Below, piece after piece: positions 8,706-18,518 of a stretch of 64,000 nucleotides of DNA. A program made the position numbers and the translations under genes. Position 1 is the first letter of the stretch, and each line of letters opens with the position of its first letter. The stretch is from Bradyrhizobium commune (GTDB lineage Bacteria; Pseudomonadota; Alphaproteobacteria; Rhizobiales; Xanthobacteraceae). The stretch is from positions 4,154,001 through 4,218,000 of the forward strand of contig NZ_CP061379.1 in the NCBI RefSeq assembly GCF_015624505.1, read 5' to 3'. Below the pieces are notes generated by a model. The model had not been told where the DNA came from. It searched no databases and was given only the letters and a program-made list of their open reading frames with translations.

Positions 8706-9125
8706 CAGCGGCTTCTTGGCTGCTTTCTTGGCCGGCCGCTTCCTGGCGACCGCCTTCTTCGCTGCCGCCCTTTTCGCCGCCGCCTTCTTCCCCTTTGGCC
8801 GCTTCTTCACCTTGGCGCGCTGGGCGGCGGCGAGTGCTGCCCTCGCCCATTGCGCAAGCTCCGCGGAATCGTCGAACAGGCGCGCGGGCAGCTCCCAATA
8901 GGAGTTCACCACCACGGTCTTGGCGCGGGTCGAATACTGGAACGGCTTTGAGCCTTCCGCCTGATAGTCCGGGATCGTCACCTCGTCGGCACGGAAAAAC
9001 AGGCCGGCGCGCAGCGACAGCGCGAAATTGACGCCGTCGGCGGAGATGCCGTGGCCCGAGAACATCTTCCGGATGGCGACGGGGCCGAAATCGGCGAACA
9101 GGTCGATCAGGAATTCGCGGTCCAT
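8670..9125 (-). CDS. TfoX N-terminal-domain protein with Lys/Ala-rich tail
   Basis: Residues 1-90 match the TfoX/Sxy N-terminal domain (MDREFLIDLFADFGPVAIRK, MFSGHGISADGVNFAL, KPFQYSTRAKTVVVNSYWELP). In gamma-proteobacteria that domain is associated with competence regulation; in rhizobia its role is unknown. Residues about 105-151 are a histone-H1-like Lys/Ala/Arg-rich tail (KKAAAKRAAAKKAVARK), which would bind DNA or RNA electrostatically. The final residues (RRVGKAKRAHR) are encoded by an intergenic palindromic repeat, so the native stop has apparently been replaced. It is the last gene of the suf-direction series, 135 bases after sufA, separated by another repeat. Confidence 0.8.
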   Translation of the reverse strand: MDREFLIDLFADFGPVAIRKMFSGHGISADGVNFALSLRAGLFFRADEVTIPDYQAEGSKPFQYSTRAKTVVVNSYWELPARLFDDSAELAQWARAALAAAQRAKVKKRPKGKKAAAKRAAAKKAVARKRPAKKAAKKPLRRVGKAKRAHR

Positions 9126-9168
9126 TGGAGGCTTCCCCGGGCGAGCAGGCCAGCCTTCATACCACCGC

Positions 9169-9255
9169 CGTCGTTGCGAGCGAAGCGAAGCAATCCAGAC
9201 CGTCCCCGCGGAGACGGTCTGGATTGCTTCGTCGCTTCGCTCCTCGCAATGACGG
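9169..9255. repeat. Long palindromic intergenic repeat (CGTCATTGCGAGCGAAGC type)
   Basis: CGTCGTTGCGAGCGAAGCG...AAGCAATCCAGACCGTC and its inverted copy GACGGTCTGGATTGCTTCGTCGC...GCAATGACGG form a near-perfect long hairpin of about 87 bases. The family is widespread between genes in Bradyrhizobium and related genera. Here it separates sufA from the TfoX-like gene and may attenuate transcription. Confidence 0.75.
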
Positions 9256-9260
9256 AGAAA

Positions 9261-9659
9261 CTACCCGTCGATCTTCGCCGGGCGCAGCTCGACCGACTCG
9301 CCGCAACCGCAGGCGGAGATCTGGTTGGGATTGTTGAAGACGAACTGGGCCTGCATCTTGTCGGCCTTGTAGTCCATCTCGGTGCCGAGCAGGAACAGCA
9401 CGGCCTTGGGATCGACCAGGATCTTGACGCCCTTGTCCTCGACGACCTCGTCGGTCGGGCGGACATCGTGGGCATATTCGACCGTATAGGACTGGCCGGC
9501 GCAACCGCCGTTCTTCACGCCGACGCGCAAGCCCACAATCTCGGAATCGGCGCGCTGGGTCAGCTCGCTGATACGCTGGGCGGCGGCATCGGTCAGCCGC
9601 ATGACCTGCGGGCGAGGCCGCCGGGGCTTTGGTGTCGAAGCTGGAGTTGCCTGGGTCAT
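9261..9659 (-). CDS. sufA: A-type iron-sulfur carrier SufA (HesB/IscA family)
   Basis: The 132-residue protein has a proline-rich N-terminal extension of about 18 residues and then a complete A-type carrier domain (MRLTDAAAQRISELT onward). The three cluster ligands are visible: one Cys in VKNGGCAGQSYTVEY and two in the C-terminal SACGCGESVEL. A-type carriers receive clusters from the SufBCD scaffold and pass them to apoproteins. It is the seventh gene of the suf series, 49 bases after sufT on the same strand. Confidence 0.93.
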   Translation of the reverse strand: MTQATPASTPKPRRPRPQVMRLTDAAAQRISELTQRADSEIVGLRVGVKNGGCAGQSYTVEYAHDVRPTDEVVEDKGVKILVDPKAVLFLLGTEMDYKADKMQAQFVFNNPNQISACGCGESVELRPAKIDG

Positions 9660-9708
9660 GTTCTTTATGTGGTCCGTTGCGGAACGAATTCAATGCGAGC
9701 TGTGAGCG

Positions 9709-10080
9709 TCACCACATGTTGAGCACGAGGCGGGCCTCGTCGCTCATGCGTTCCGGCGACCACGGCGGCTCCCAGACGACCTTGACGTCGACGACGCCGA
9801 CGCCGGGGACGCTGGCGACCGCGTTCTCGACCATGGTCGGCAGCTCGCCGGCGGCCGGGCAGTTCGGTGTCGTCAGCGTCATTTGGACGTCGACCGAGCG
9901 GTCGTCCTTGATCTCGACCTTGTAGATCAGGCCGAGCTCGTAGATGTCGGCCGGGATTTCCGGGTCGAACACCGTCTTGAGCCCGGCGATGATCTCGGTG
10001 GTGAGACGCTCGGTCTCCTCCGGCGGCAACGCCGAATGCGTCTCCATTGGATTGGCTTTGATTTCGGCCGTGTCACTCAT
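9709..10080 (-). CDS. sufT: SufT / MIP18-family (DUF59) Fe-S assembly factor
   Basis: This 123-residue protein of the MIP18/PaaD family contains DPEIPADIYELGLIYKVEI and the family's reactive cysteine region TLTTPNCPAAGELP, followed by VWEPPWSPERMSDEARL near the end. In suf operons it helps mature Fe-S proteins, probably in the late delivery steps. Its ATG overlaps the sufS stop by four bases (ATGA), so translation is coupled. The N-terminal 25 residues are a polar extension. The family call is secure; the exact step is not settled. Confidence 0.88.
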   Translation of the reverse strand: MSDTAEIKANPMETHSALPPEETERLTTEIIAGLKTVFDPEIPADIYELGLIYKVEIKDDRSVDVQMTLTTPNCPAAGELPTMVENAVASVPGVGVVDVKVVWEPPWSPERMSDEARLVLNMW

Positions 10081-11324
10081 GCGAACAAATCCCGCGCCTT
10101 CAACAGCGCCTGTGCCAGATGATCGACTTCTTCCCGCGTATTATACATGCCGAACGAGGCCCGGCACGTGGCGGTCACGTTGAACCGCTCTAAAAGCGGC
10201 ATCACGCAATGGGTGCCGGCACGCACCGCGATGCCCTGGCGGTCGATCACGGTGGCGACGTCATGGGCATGCGCGCCCTTGAGCTCGAACGAGATCACCG
10301 GGCCCTTGCCTCGGGCCGTGCCGATCAGCCGCAGCGAGTTGATCTCGCGCAGCTTCTCCTGGGCGTAAGCCGTGAGATCGTGCTCGTGCGCTGCAATGCG
10401 CTCCTTGCCGATCGAATTGACGTAATCGATGGCGGCGCCAAGGCCGACCGCCTCGATGATCGCAGGCGTGCCCGCCTCGAATTTGTGCGGGGGATCGCCG
10501 TAGGTGACGACATCGCGCGAGACCTCGCGGATCATCTCGCCGCCACCATTATAGGGGCGCATCGCGACGAGGTGGTCATACTTGGCCCAGAGCACGCCGA
10601 TGCCGGTCGGCCCATACACCTTGTGGCCGGTGAAGACGTAGAAGTCGCAACCGATGTCCTGGACGTCGACCGGCAGATGCACCGCGCTCTGGCTGCCGTC
10701 GACCAGCACCGGGATGCCGCGCGCGTGGGCGATCTTCACGACGTCCTTGACCGGGACGATGGTGCCGAGCGCATTCGACATCTGCGTGATCGCAACCAGC
10801 TTGGTCTTGGCCGTCAGCAGCTTCTCGAATTCGTCAATGAGGAAATTGCCCTCGTCGTCGACCGGCGCCCACTTGATCACCGCGCCCTGGCGCTCCCTCA
10901 GGAAATGCCACGGCACGATGTTGGAGTGGTGCTCCATGATCGAGATGACGATCTCGTCGCCTTCTTTGATATTCGGCCCACCCCAGGACGAGGCGACGAG
11001 GTTAATCGCCTCCGTCGCGTTGCGGGTGAAGATCACTTCCTCAGGTCGCTGCGCGTTGATAAACTGCGCGACCTTGGCGCGGCCGCCCTCATAGGCTTCC
11101 GTCGCGGCGTTGGCGAGGTAATGCAGGCCGCGATGCACGTTGGCGTATTCGGATGTATAGGCCTGCGTCATGCGGTCGAGCACGGCACTTGGCTTCTGCG
11201 CGGACGCGGCGTTGTCGAGATAGACCAGCGGCTTGCCATAGACCTGCATGGCGAGCGCCGGAAAATCCTGGCGCACGCGTGCGACGTCATAGGTGCCGTT
11301 CTTGACTGCGGGATGCGTGCTCAT
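10077..11324 (-). CDS. sufS: Cysteine desulfurase SufS (group II)
   Basis: SufS removes sulfur from L-cysteine as an enzyme persulfide and feeds it to the SufBCD scaffold. The 415-residue protein is of normal length. The PLP lysine lies in FTGHKVYGPTGIGVL, the glycine-rich NRPEEVIFTRNATEAINLVA-like phosphate region is present, and the catalytic cysteine lies in RAGTHCVMPLLERF. The early YLDNAASAQKP motif is typical. It overlaps sufD upstream (four bases) and sufT downstream (four bases). A second, group I-type desulfurase opens the same cluster. No SufE or SufU partner is in the window. Confidence 0.95.
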   Translation of the reverse strand: MSTHPAVKNGTYDVARVRQDFPALAMQVYGKPLVYLDNAASAQKPSAVLDRMTQAYTSEYANVHRGLHYLANAATEAYEGGRAKVAQFINAQRPEEVIFTRNATEAINLVASSWGGPNIKEGDEIVISIMEHHSNIVPWHFLRERQGAVIKWAPVDDEGNFLIDEFEKLLTAKTKLVAITQMSNALGTIVPVKDVVKIAHARGIPVLVDGSQSAVHLPVDVQDIGCDFYVFTGHKVYGPTGIGVLWAKYDHLVAMRPYNGGGEMIREVSRDVVTYGDPPHKFEAGTPAIIEAVGLGAAIDYVNSIGKERIAAHEHDLTAYAQEKLREINSLRLIGTARGKGPVISFELKGAHAHDVATVIDRQGIAVRAGTHCVMPLLERFNVTATCRASFGMYNTREEVDHLAQALLKARDLFA

Positions 11325-12625
11325 GACCGCCGCTCCAGCCAGCGCTCGGCAATGCCGATCACATGCTCGCGCAAGACATCATCGGCGATCTGCTCGATCG
11401 CCTCGCCGACAAAAGCCTGGATCAGCAGCGCCTGCGCCTGCTTCTCGGGCAGGCCGCGGGCCTTCAGGTAGAACAGCAGGCTCTCGTCCAGCGCGCCGGC
11501 GGTGGCGCCGTGGCCGCAGGAGACGTCGTCGGCAAAGATTTCCAGCTCGGGCTTGTTGTCGGCTTCGGCTTCGTCCGAGAGCAGCAGCGCGCGGGTCATC
11601 ATCTTGCCGTCGGTCTTCTGCGCGTCGGGACGGACGATAATGCGGCCCTGGAACACCGAATGGGCGCGGTCGTCAATCACGGCGCGGAAGACTTCGCGGC
11701 TGACGCAGTTCGGCACTGCGTGGTCGACCACCAGCGTGGTGTCGCCATGCTCGGTCTTCTTCAACAGGTTGACGCCGTTGATCGAGAGCTCGCTGCCTTC
11801 GCCGGCCAGCGTGATGAAGCCTTGCAAGCGGCTGACCGCAGCGCCAGTGGTCATGTTGAAGACATTGAGCTTCACATTCGCGCCGACCGTGACGAACTGC
11901 GAGGTGATGTTTGCCGCATCAGGAGCATCGTCCATCAGGCGGATATGCGCAACGTCGGCGTTGTCGCCGATCGTGACGATGACGGCGTCATTGACCTGGT
12001 AGGCCTTCGCACCGGCCGCGACGAACGTCTCGATGATCGTCGCATGAGCGCCCTTGCCGACCGCGACTTGCGATCGGGTGAAGGCCGACGCCGACGCGGC
12101 GGTCGCCACGTGAATGATCTGGATCGGCGCAGAGAGCTGCGTGCCATCCGCAATCGACAGCACGACACCATCGGTCGCCATCGCAGCGTTCAGCGCGATC
12201 ACGGCATCGGTGGACGCAGTCTTCAGGAGACCGGCGTCCTTCTCGAGAATCTCCCGCGAGGTCTTGAAGCCGACCTCGGAGCCGAGCGCCTTGACGTCGG
12301 ACAGATCGGCCGCGAACACGCCATCGACCAGCACCAGCATGCAGGCACCGGCGATTGCCCGCGCCTTCACCGCTTCTGCCGCACGTTTCAGTGCGACCGC
12401 ATCGGGCGCGGCTGCCAGCGGCAACACCTCGCCGACCAGCGCACGCAGATCAGTGTACTTCCATTCCTCGATCCGGCGGTGCGGCAGGCCGAGACGCTCA
12501 TAGGTCTCGAACGCCTCCCGGCGCACCGCGATTACCGCCGGCGAACCCGGCAGCCGGCCTTCCGCGTTGGCGAAGAGATCGCTCACCGCGCGGCCGTTTC
12601 CGGTCTTTGCCACAGCAACGTTCAT
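11321..12625 (-). CDS. sufD: Fe-S scaffold protein SufD
   Basis: SufD pairs with SufB on the ATPase SufC to form the cluster scaffold. Family marks include PHRRIEEWKYTDLR near residue 50 and the beta-helix core ending in the conserved SCGHGATAGALDESLLFYLKARG-type segment with its histidine, then RGLPEKQAQALLIQAFV. The ATG at 12625 is preferred: AAGGA lies nine bases upstream, whereas the in-frame TTG at 12631 would be only three bases from it. sufC ends 12 bases upstream. The N-terminal third is divergent, as usual for SufD. Confidence 0.94.
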   Translation of the reverse strand: MNVAVAKTGNGRAVSDLFANAEGRLPGSPAVIAVRREAFETYERLGLPHRRIEEWKYTDLRALVGEVLPLAAAPDAVALKRAAEAVKARAIAGACMLVLVDGVFAADLSDVKALGSEVGFKTSREILEKDAGLLKTASTDAVIALNAAMATDGVVLSIADGTQLSAPIQIIHVATAASASAFTRSQVAVGKGAHATIIETFVAAGAKAYQVNDAVIVTIGDNADVAHIRLMDDAPDAANITSQFVTVGANVKLNVFNMTTGAAVSRLQGFITLAGEGSELSINGVNLLKKTEHGDTTLVVDHAVPNCVSREVFRAVIDDRAHSVFQGRIIVRPDAQKTDGKMMTRALLLSDEAEADNKPELEIFADDVSCGHGATAGALDESLLFYLKARGLPEKQAQALLIQAFVGEAIEQIADDVLREHVIGIAERWLERRS

Positions 12626-12637
12626 CTCCAAAATTCC

Positions 12638-13390
12638 TTACGCGGCGTCCTCGAACTGGGCATAGCCGGAGGCTTCCAGCTCCAGCGCCAGTTCCTTGCC
12701 GCCGCTCTTCACGACACGGCCCTTCGACATCACGTGCACCACGTCGGGCACGATGTAGTTGAGCAGCCGCTGATAGTGGGTGATGACGACCATCGCGCGC
12801 TTCGGCGAGCGCAGCGCGTTGACGCCGTCGGCTGCGATCCGCAGCGCGTCGATGTCGAGGCCCGAATCCATCTCGTCGAGGATGCACAGGCTCGGCTCGA
12901 ACAGCGCCATCTGGAGCACCTCGTTGCGCTTCTTCTCACCGCCGGAGAAGCCGACATTGACGCCGCGCTTGAGCATGTCCTGCGGGATGTTCAGCGACTT
13001 CGAAACCTCGCGGACCTTCTTCAGGAACTCCGGCACCATCAGCTCGCTCTCGCCGCGCGCCTTGCGCTGCGCGTTCAGCGCGGTCCGGAGGAAATTCATC
13101 GTGGTCACACCGGGAATCTCGACCGGATACTGGAACGCCAGGAACACGCCCTTGGCGGCCCGCTCCTCGGGAGCCATCTCCAGGAGATCCTCGCCCTTGA
13201 ACAGGATCTGACCGTCGGTGACCTCGTAGCCGGGCTTGCCGGCGATGACGTGGGAGAGCGTCGACTTGCCGGAGCCGTTCGGCCCCATGATGGCGTGCAC
13301 CTCGCCCTCGTTCACGGTCAGTGTCAGCCCGTGGAGGATCTCACGCTCCTCGACACGAACCTTGAGGTCTTTCACTTCAAGCAAAACCAT
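12638..13390 (-). CDS. sufC: Fe-S assembly ATPase SufC
   Basis: SufC is the ABC-type ATPase that drives conformational change of the SufB-SufD scaffold; it is cytosolic and not a transporter. Walker A (GPNGSGKST), the signature-like GFSGGEKKRNEVLQ, Walker B (CILDEMDSGLDIDALR) and the switch histidine (MVVITHYQRLL) are all in place over 250 residues. The MDSGLD form of Walker B is characteristic of SufC. It lies between sufB and sufD on the same strand, with a palindromic repeat in the gap to sufB. Confidence 0.97.
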   Translation of the reverse strand: MVLLEVKDLKVRVEEREILHGLTLTVNEGEVHAIMGPNGSGKSTLSHVIAGKPGYEVTDGQILFKGEDLLEMAPEERAAKGVFLAFQYPVEIPGVTTMNFLRTALNAQRKARGESELMVPEFLKKVREVSKSLNIPQDMLKRGVNVGFSGGEKKRNEVLQMALFEPSLCILDEMDSGLDIDALRIAADGVNALRSPKRAMVVITHYQRLLNYIVPDVVHVMSKGRVVKSGGKELALELEASGYAQFEDAA

Positions 13391-13409
13391 AATGTTTTTC
13401 CATCTATCC

Positions 13410-13516
13410 CCTCATCCTGAGGAGCGCCGAAGGCGCGTCTCGAAGGATTGAGGCCACCAATCTTTCCGGTATTCATCCTTCGAGACGGCCGCTGACGCGG
13501 CCTCCTCGGGATGAGG
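13410..13516. repeat. CCTCATCCTGAGGAGC-type palindromic repeat between sufB and sufC
   Basis: CCTCATCCTGAGGAGCGCCG...CTCGAAGGATTGAGG is followed by the inverted copy CATCCTTCGAGACGGCC...CTCCTCGGGATGAGG, about 107 bases in total. This is a frequent Bradyrhizobium intergenic element. Inside the suf transcript it would fold into a strong hairpin. It could lower expression of genes after sufB or protect the sufB message from 3' decay. Confidence 0.75.
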
Positions 13517-13522
13517 CCGGAG

Positions 13523-15019
<1,497 letters not shown>

Positions 15020-15102
15020 TCTATCCTCCGCTCGCGGTTTCAAGGACCGCGGTGGATCAAACTCGGACGAGTATTACGATGTTTCTCTGCGGAAAGCACG
15101 GG

Positions 15103-15118
15103 CTTAGAACCGTTCAAG
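15103..15118 (-). promoter_or_regulatory. Candidate Irr-type iron control element before sufB
   Basis: On the coding strand the site reads CTTGAACGGTTCTAAG, an imperfect palindrome of the TTnGAA-N3-TTCTAA type bound by the iron/haem-responsive regulator Irr in Bradyrhizobium. It lies between the end of the cysteine desulfurase gene and the sufB start. A second small palindrome (ACTCG-GA-CGAGT) is at 15061-15072. The pattern match is by eye; binding is inferred. Confidence 0.4.
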
Positions 15119-15132
15119 CCGTGTTTCGTCGC

Positions 15133-16272
15133 TTAGGCTCTAAGTAGGGTATTACCGAGCTTTCGCCAAGCCTCTAACACCCTATTGATGTCATCTGGTT
15201 CCGTGGACCAGCCCAGACTGAGGCGCACCGCTCCCTGGGCCACGGCGGGGTTGAACCCCATGGCCGAGAGCACGTGGGACGGCTGGACCTTGCCGGAGGA
15301 ACAGGCCGAACCGGAGGATACGGCGATGCCTTCGAGGTCGAATCCGATGACAGCGGTCTCTGCCTTCAGGCCGGGCGCCGTAAACAGAACGGTATTTGGC
15401 AACCTCTTCACATCTTCCGAGAAGACCATGGCCCCAGCAGTGGCACGGATGCCATTTTCCAAGCGATCTCTGAGTGTTGTCATCCGCTCCGCATCCTTCG
15501 GCAGAGCCTGAAGCGCCACCTTCAGCGCCGCGCCGAAGCCGGCGATGCCCGCGACATTCTCGGTCCCCGCCCGGCGATTAAGCTCCTGCCCGCCGCCTTT
15601 CAAAACGGGTTCCAATCCCGCAACCCCCTCCGCCACGACCAGCGCGCCGATACCCTTGGGGCCACCGACCTTGTGCGCAGAAAAGGTCGCAAGGTCCGCG
15701 CCTACCGCGTTAATATTGAAAGCAATTTTGCCGAGCGCCTGAATCGCATCGACATGCAGCAGGCCGCCGGCCTCTTGAACGATCTTTGCGGCGTCCGCGA
15801 TCGGCTGGAGCGCGCCGGTCTCGTTGTTGGCGGCCATGATCGAGACCAGCGCCGGCGGGCCGTCGCTGAGCAGCGCCTTCAGGTGGTGGAGATCAATGAT
15901 GCCGGACCGGGTGACCCGGATCTGGCTGATGCGATCGGCGGGGAATCGGCCGCCTGCCAGCACCGAGGGATGCTCGATCGCGGAGACCAAGAGCCGCTGC
16001 ACCGGCCCACTCGACGGGCCGCGCGTGCCGGGCGACAGCGCCAGCGCATTGGCCTCAGTTCCGGCGGAGGTGAAGACGACGTTCCGTGGCAACGCGCCCA
16101 CGGCCGCCGCAAGCACCCCACGCGCGTCCTCGACCAGCCGCCGCGCCTCGCGCCCCTCGGCATGGACCGAGGATGGATTGCCGACCAGATCATAGGCCGC
16201 GACCATCGCCGCCCGCGCCTCGGCGCGCAGCGGCGTGGTCGCATTCCAGTCGAGATAGACGCGGCTTGGCAT
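15133..16272 (-). CDS. Cysteine desulfurase, NifS/IscS-like (group I)
   Basis: This is a second sulfur-mobilising PLP enzyme, distinct from SufS. The lysine that binds PLP is in FSAHKVGGPKGIGALV. The mobile catalytic-cysteine loop GSACSSGKVQPSHVL has the longer group I form seen in NifS and IscS, and MAANNETG is the usual pocket motif. At 379 residues it is of typical length. It opens the suf series, 113 bases before sufB. Besides cluster assembly, such enzymes can serve tRNA thiolation; the position favours a role with SufB. Confidence 0.92.
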   Translation of the reverse strand: MPSRVYLDWNATTPLRAEARAAMVAAYDLVGNPSSVHAEGREARRLVEDARGVLAAAVGALPRNVVFTSAGTEANALALSPGTRGPSSGPVQRLLVSAIEHPSVLAGGRFPADRISQIRVTRSGIIDLHHLKALLSDGPPALVSIMAANNETGALQPIADAAKIVQEAGGLLHVDAIQALGKIAFNINAVGADLATFSAHKVGGPKGIGALVVAEGVAGLEPVLKGGGQELNRRAGTENVAGIAGFGAALKVALQALPKDAERMTTLRDRLENGIRATAGAMVFSEDVKRLPNTVLFTAPGLKAETAVIGFDLEGIAVSSGSACSSGKVQPSHVLSAMGFNPAVAQGAVRLSLGWSTEPDDINRVLEAWRKLGNTLLRA

Positions 16273-16323
16273 GACGCCCTCTTAGCACCTTTTGTCCTCG
16301 CGCCAATCGGGCGCCGCCGCACA

Positions 16324-17520
16324 TCAGGCCGGCTGCTGCTGCGCGATCCTGGCCGGGGATCGGGGCTCCATCCGGAGGCCAAACAGCGGCCGCAGCCAGG
16401 CGATCCGCCGTGCGACCTCGTAGGTGACGAGACAGGTGAGCGCGGTGCCTGAGATCACGATGGCAGCTTCGCTGCCGGCTGACAGACCGCTACCCTGTAA
16501 CCCGTGGGCGATCATGATGATCGCGGTCTGATGCACGATGTAATAGGGAAAGATCGCATCGGTCAGATAGCGGCGCACGGGGCCATCGGCCGCCGTCAGA
16601 TGGCGTCGGGCAAAGCCGAGCACCGCGGCCATCGCGAGCCATTGGTAGCAGGCATAGACGGAGTTCGCGAACCATCGCAGCATCGGTGACCGCTCGAACA
16701 AGCCGGCATAAACGAGGATGAAGGCGATGAAGCAAGCGGCCGCAACCGCCAGAGCCACCCATCGTTGCCGTTCGATGTCGCGCCAGATGCCATCCTGGCG
16801 GGCGAGCAGGAAGCCGAGCAGGAACGTGGTCGCGAAATCCGCGTGGTTGTACCAGTCGCCGAACAGTGCATGCGTCGACGGGAAGACCGGGAACAGAAAC
16901 AGCCGCCAGGCCGCAAACAGCAGGCACGGCAACACCAGCAGCCACGGGCCGCCGAGCACGGCCGCCAACCTTTCACCGATCCAATCGGCAGCAGCCGGCC
17001 ACAGCGCCAGCACGCCAACCAGGGCCATCGTGTAGACCCAGAGATAGACCACGAACCAGAGATGGTTCCAGGTCGGCTGCACGATGCAGGGGTTCGGGCA
17101 GAACTGCGAGCCGAACGCCAGGTAGTGGTGGACGTAGAAATCAACGAAACCCTGGGGATAGCCGAGCGCCTCGATGATCTGGAGATAGGATTGCGGCGGC
17201 ACGATCACGAGCATGCCGAAGATCAACGGAATCAGCAGGCGTGCCGACCGCGCGCGGGCGAAGGCGGCGAGGCTGTACTTTCCCAGCATGAAGCGGGTGG
17301 CGACGCCGGAGACCAGGAACAACAACGACAGCCGCCAGGGATTGAGCACCAGCATCACCGGCTCGAGCCACGTCAGCCGGTGCACGCTCTTGATGTGAAA
17401 TCCCCAGGACACGTAGAGCATGCCGACATGGTAGAAGATCAACAGCCCGAAGGCTAAAATCCGCACCCAATCCAGATCGATGCGTCGTTCCGGGTTTGAT
17501 GCTTGCTGCGGTGCTGACAT
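16324..17520 (-). CDS. Acyltransferase-3 family membrane protein
   Basis: This 398-residue polytopic inner-membrane protein has about ten hydrophobic segments. The family histidine is in the first segment (DWVRILAFGLLIFYHVGML), and late segments are similar to those of OpgC/OafA proteins (IFPYYIVHQTAIIMIAHG). Such enzymes transfer acyl groups, often acetyl or succinyl, onto extracellular glycans. The target glycan is unknown. It starts 44 bases from, and divergent to, a membrane-bound LytTR regulator, a pairing that suggests direct regulation. The pair sits between the suf cluster and an alpha/beta hydrolase gene. Confidence 0.88.
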   Translation of the reverse strand: MSAPQQASNPERRIDLDWVRILAFGLLIFYHVGMLYVSWGFHIKSVHRLTWLEPVMLVLNPWRLSLLFLVSGVATRFMLGKYSLAAFARARSARLLIPLIFGMLVIVPPQSYLQIIEALGYPQGFVDFYVHHYLAFGSQFCPNPCIVQPTWNHLWFVVYLWVYTMALVGVLALWPAAADWIGERLAAVLGGPWLLVLPCLLFAAWRLFLFPVFPSTHALFGDWYNHADFATTFLLGFLLARQDGIWRDIERQRWVALAVAAACFIAFILVYAGLFERSPMLRWFANSVYACYQWLAMAAVLGFARRHLTAADGPVRRYLTDAIFPYYIVHQTAIIMIAHGLQGSGLSAGSEAAIVISGTALTCLVTYEVARRIAWLRPLFGLRMEPRSPARIAQQQPA

Positions 17521-17564
17521 GGTTTTGTGCTCCTTGAGCGGACGACAGACGCGGTTTTCGGGCC

Positions 17565-18518
17565 ATGGCTGACGGCCAAAATGCGCCGGAAACGGAGCGC
17601 GTCGAGACGGTTTGGGATCAAGACCGGACGCGAGGGGACGAGGCGTCGCCGGCTGGGACGAGCGGATGGCGCGGCGGGATCAGTCGCGGCGACTGGACCA
17701 TGTTCGGCGCGATCGCAGCCGTCTCGCTCGCCATCGGGGTAGTCAATGCACTCTCCGGCGCGCAGGACGCGGCCTGGCGCGGCGACAGTTACGATGTCGG
17801 CCGGCGGCTGTTCTGGGAGATGTCGAGCGTCATCGTCATCATGCTGCTGGTACCGATCCTGGTCCTCGCCGTCAGGCGCATACGGCGGACACCAAGCCTG
17901 GCGGCGCGGGCCGGAATCGGCGCGGTCGCCTTGATCGGTTTCTCGACCCTGCACATCGCCGGCATGGTGGGAATCCGGAAATTCGCGCTGTGGCTCGCCG
18001 GAAGCACCTACGACTTCCATTTCTCGATCGCCACCGTCCTGTACGAGTTCCGCAAGGATGCGGTGGCCGCTTTCCTGATCGGGGCAACGCTGTGGCTGAT
18101 CGAGAGCAGGCGCGAGCTGAGGAAAGCCGCGCTCGCCGCCGTCTCCCCGCAGGCCGCTCCTCTGGAGCAACCATCCCCCGATCTGATCTGGCTTCGGGAC
18201 GGCACCAGCCGCATTCGCGTCGCGCCGCGCGACATCCTGTGGGTCGCCTCCGCCGGAAATTACATCGAATACAGTCTCGCCAACGGCGCCCGGCATCTGA
18301 TCCGGGGCACGCTGGCCGCGACCGAAAGCGAGCTCGCCCGCTTCGCCATCGTGCGCGTCCACCGGACCAGGCTTGCCAATCTCGACCGGGTCAGCGGCGT
18401 GGACTTCAAGCCGTCGGGCGATTTCGAGCTCACCTTCGACAATGGACAGACGCTTGGGGGCAGCCGCCGCTATCGGCCGGTGGTCGCTGGGCTCGGAGGC
18501 CGCATTGCGCCGGCGTGA
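17565..18518 (+). CDS. Membrane-anchored LytTR transcriptional regulator
   Basis: Residues about 45-190 hold four predicted membrane segments (for example MFGAIAAVSLAIGVVNAL, VIVIMLLVPILVLAV and AVALIGFSTLHIAGMVGI). Residues about 210-305 are a LytTR DNA-binding domain (RIRVAPRDILWVASAGNYIE, FAIVRVHRTRLANLDRV, FELTFDNGQTLGGSRRYRP). The protein would bind DNA while anchored in the inner membrane, and senses through the membrane part rather than through a phosphorylated receiver. It diverges from the acyltransferase gene over only 44 bases, so the two promoters overlap. The ligand is unknown. Confidence 0.9.
   Translation: MADGQNAPETERVETVWDQDRTRGDEASPAGTSGWRGGISRGDWTMFGAIAAVSLAIGVVNALSGAQDAAWRGDSYDVGRRLFWEMSSVIVIMLLVPILVLAVRRIRRTPSLAARAGIGAVALIGFSTLHIAGMVGIRKFALWLAGSTYDFHFSIATVLYEFRKDAVAAFLIGATLWLIESRRELRKAALAAVSPQAAPLEQPSPDLIWLRDGTSRIRVAPRDILWVASAGNYIEYSLANGARHLIRGTLAATESELARFAIVRVHRTRLANLDRVSGVDFKPSGDFELTFDNGQTLGGSRRYRPVVAGLGGRIAPA

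Noticed and set aside
9169..9255. Long hairpin considered as a small insertion element or MITE with a coding role
   Set aside because: It matches a generic intergenic palindrome family; no flanking target duplication was evident.
12626..12631. TTG start for sufD giving two extra residues
   Set aside because: The ribosome site is only three bases away; the ATG at 12625 has normal spacing.
11363..13420. 685-residue open frame on the plus strand across sufD and sufC
   Set aside because: It is exactly antisense to well-recognised suf genes and has the Arg/His/Asp-rich composition of a codon-bias shadow in GC-rich DNA.
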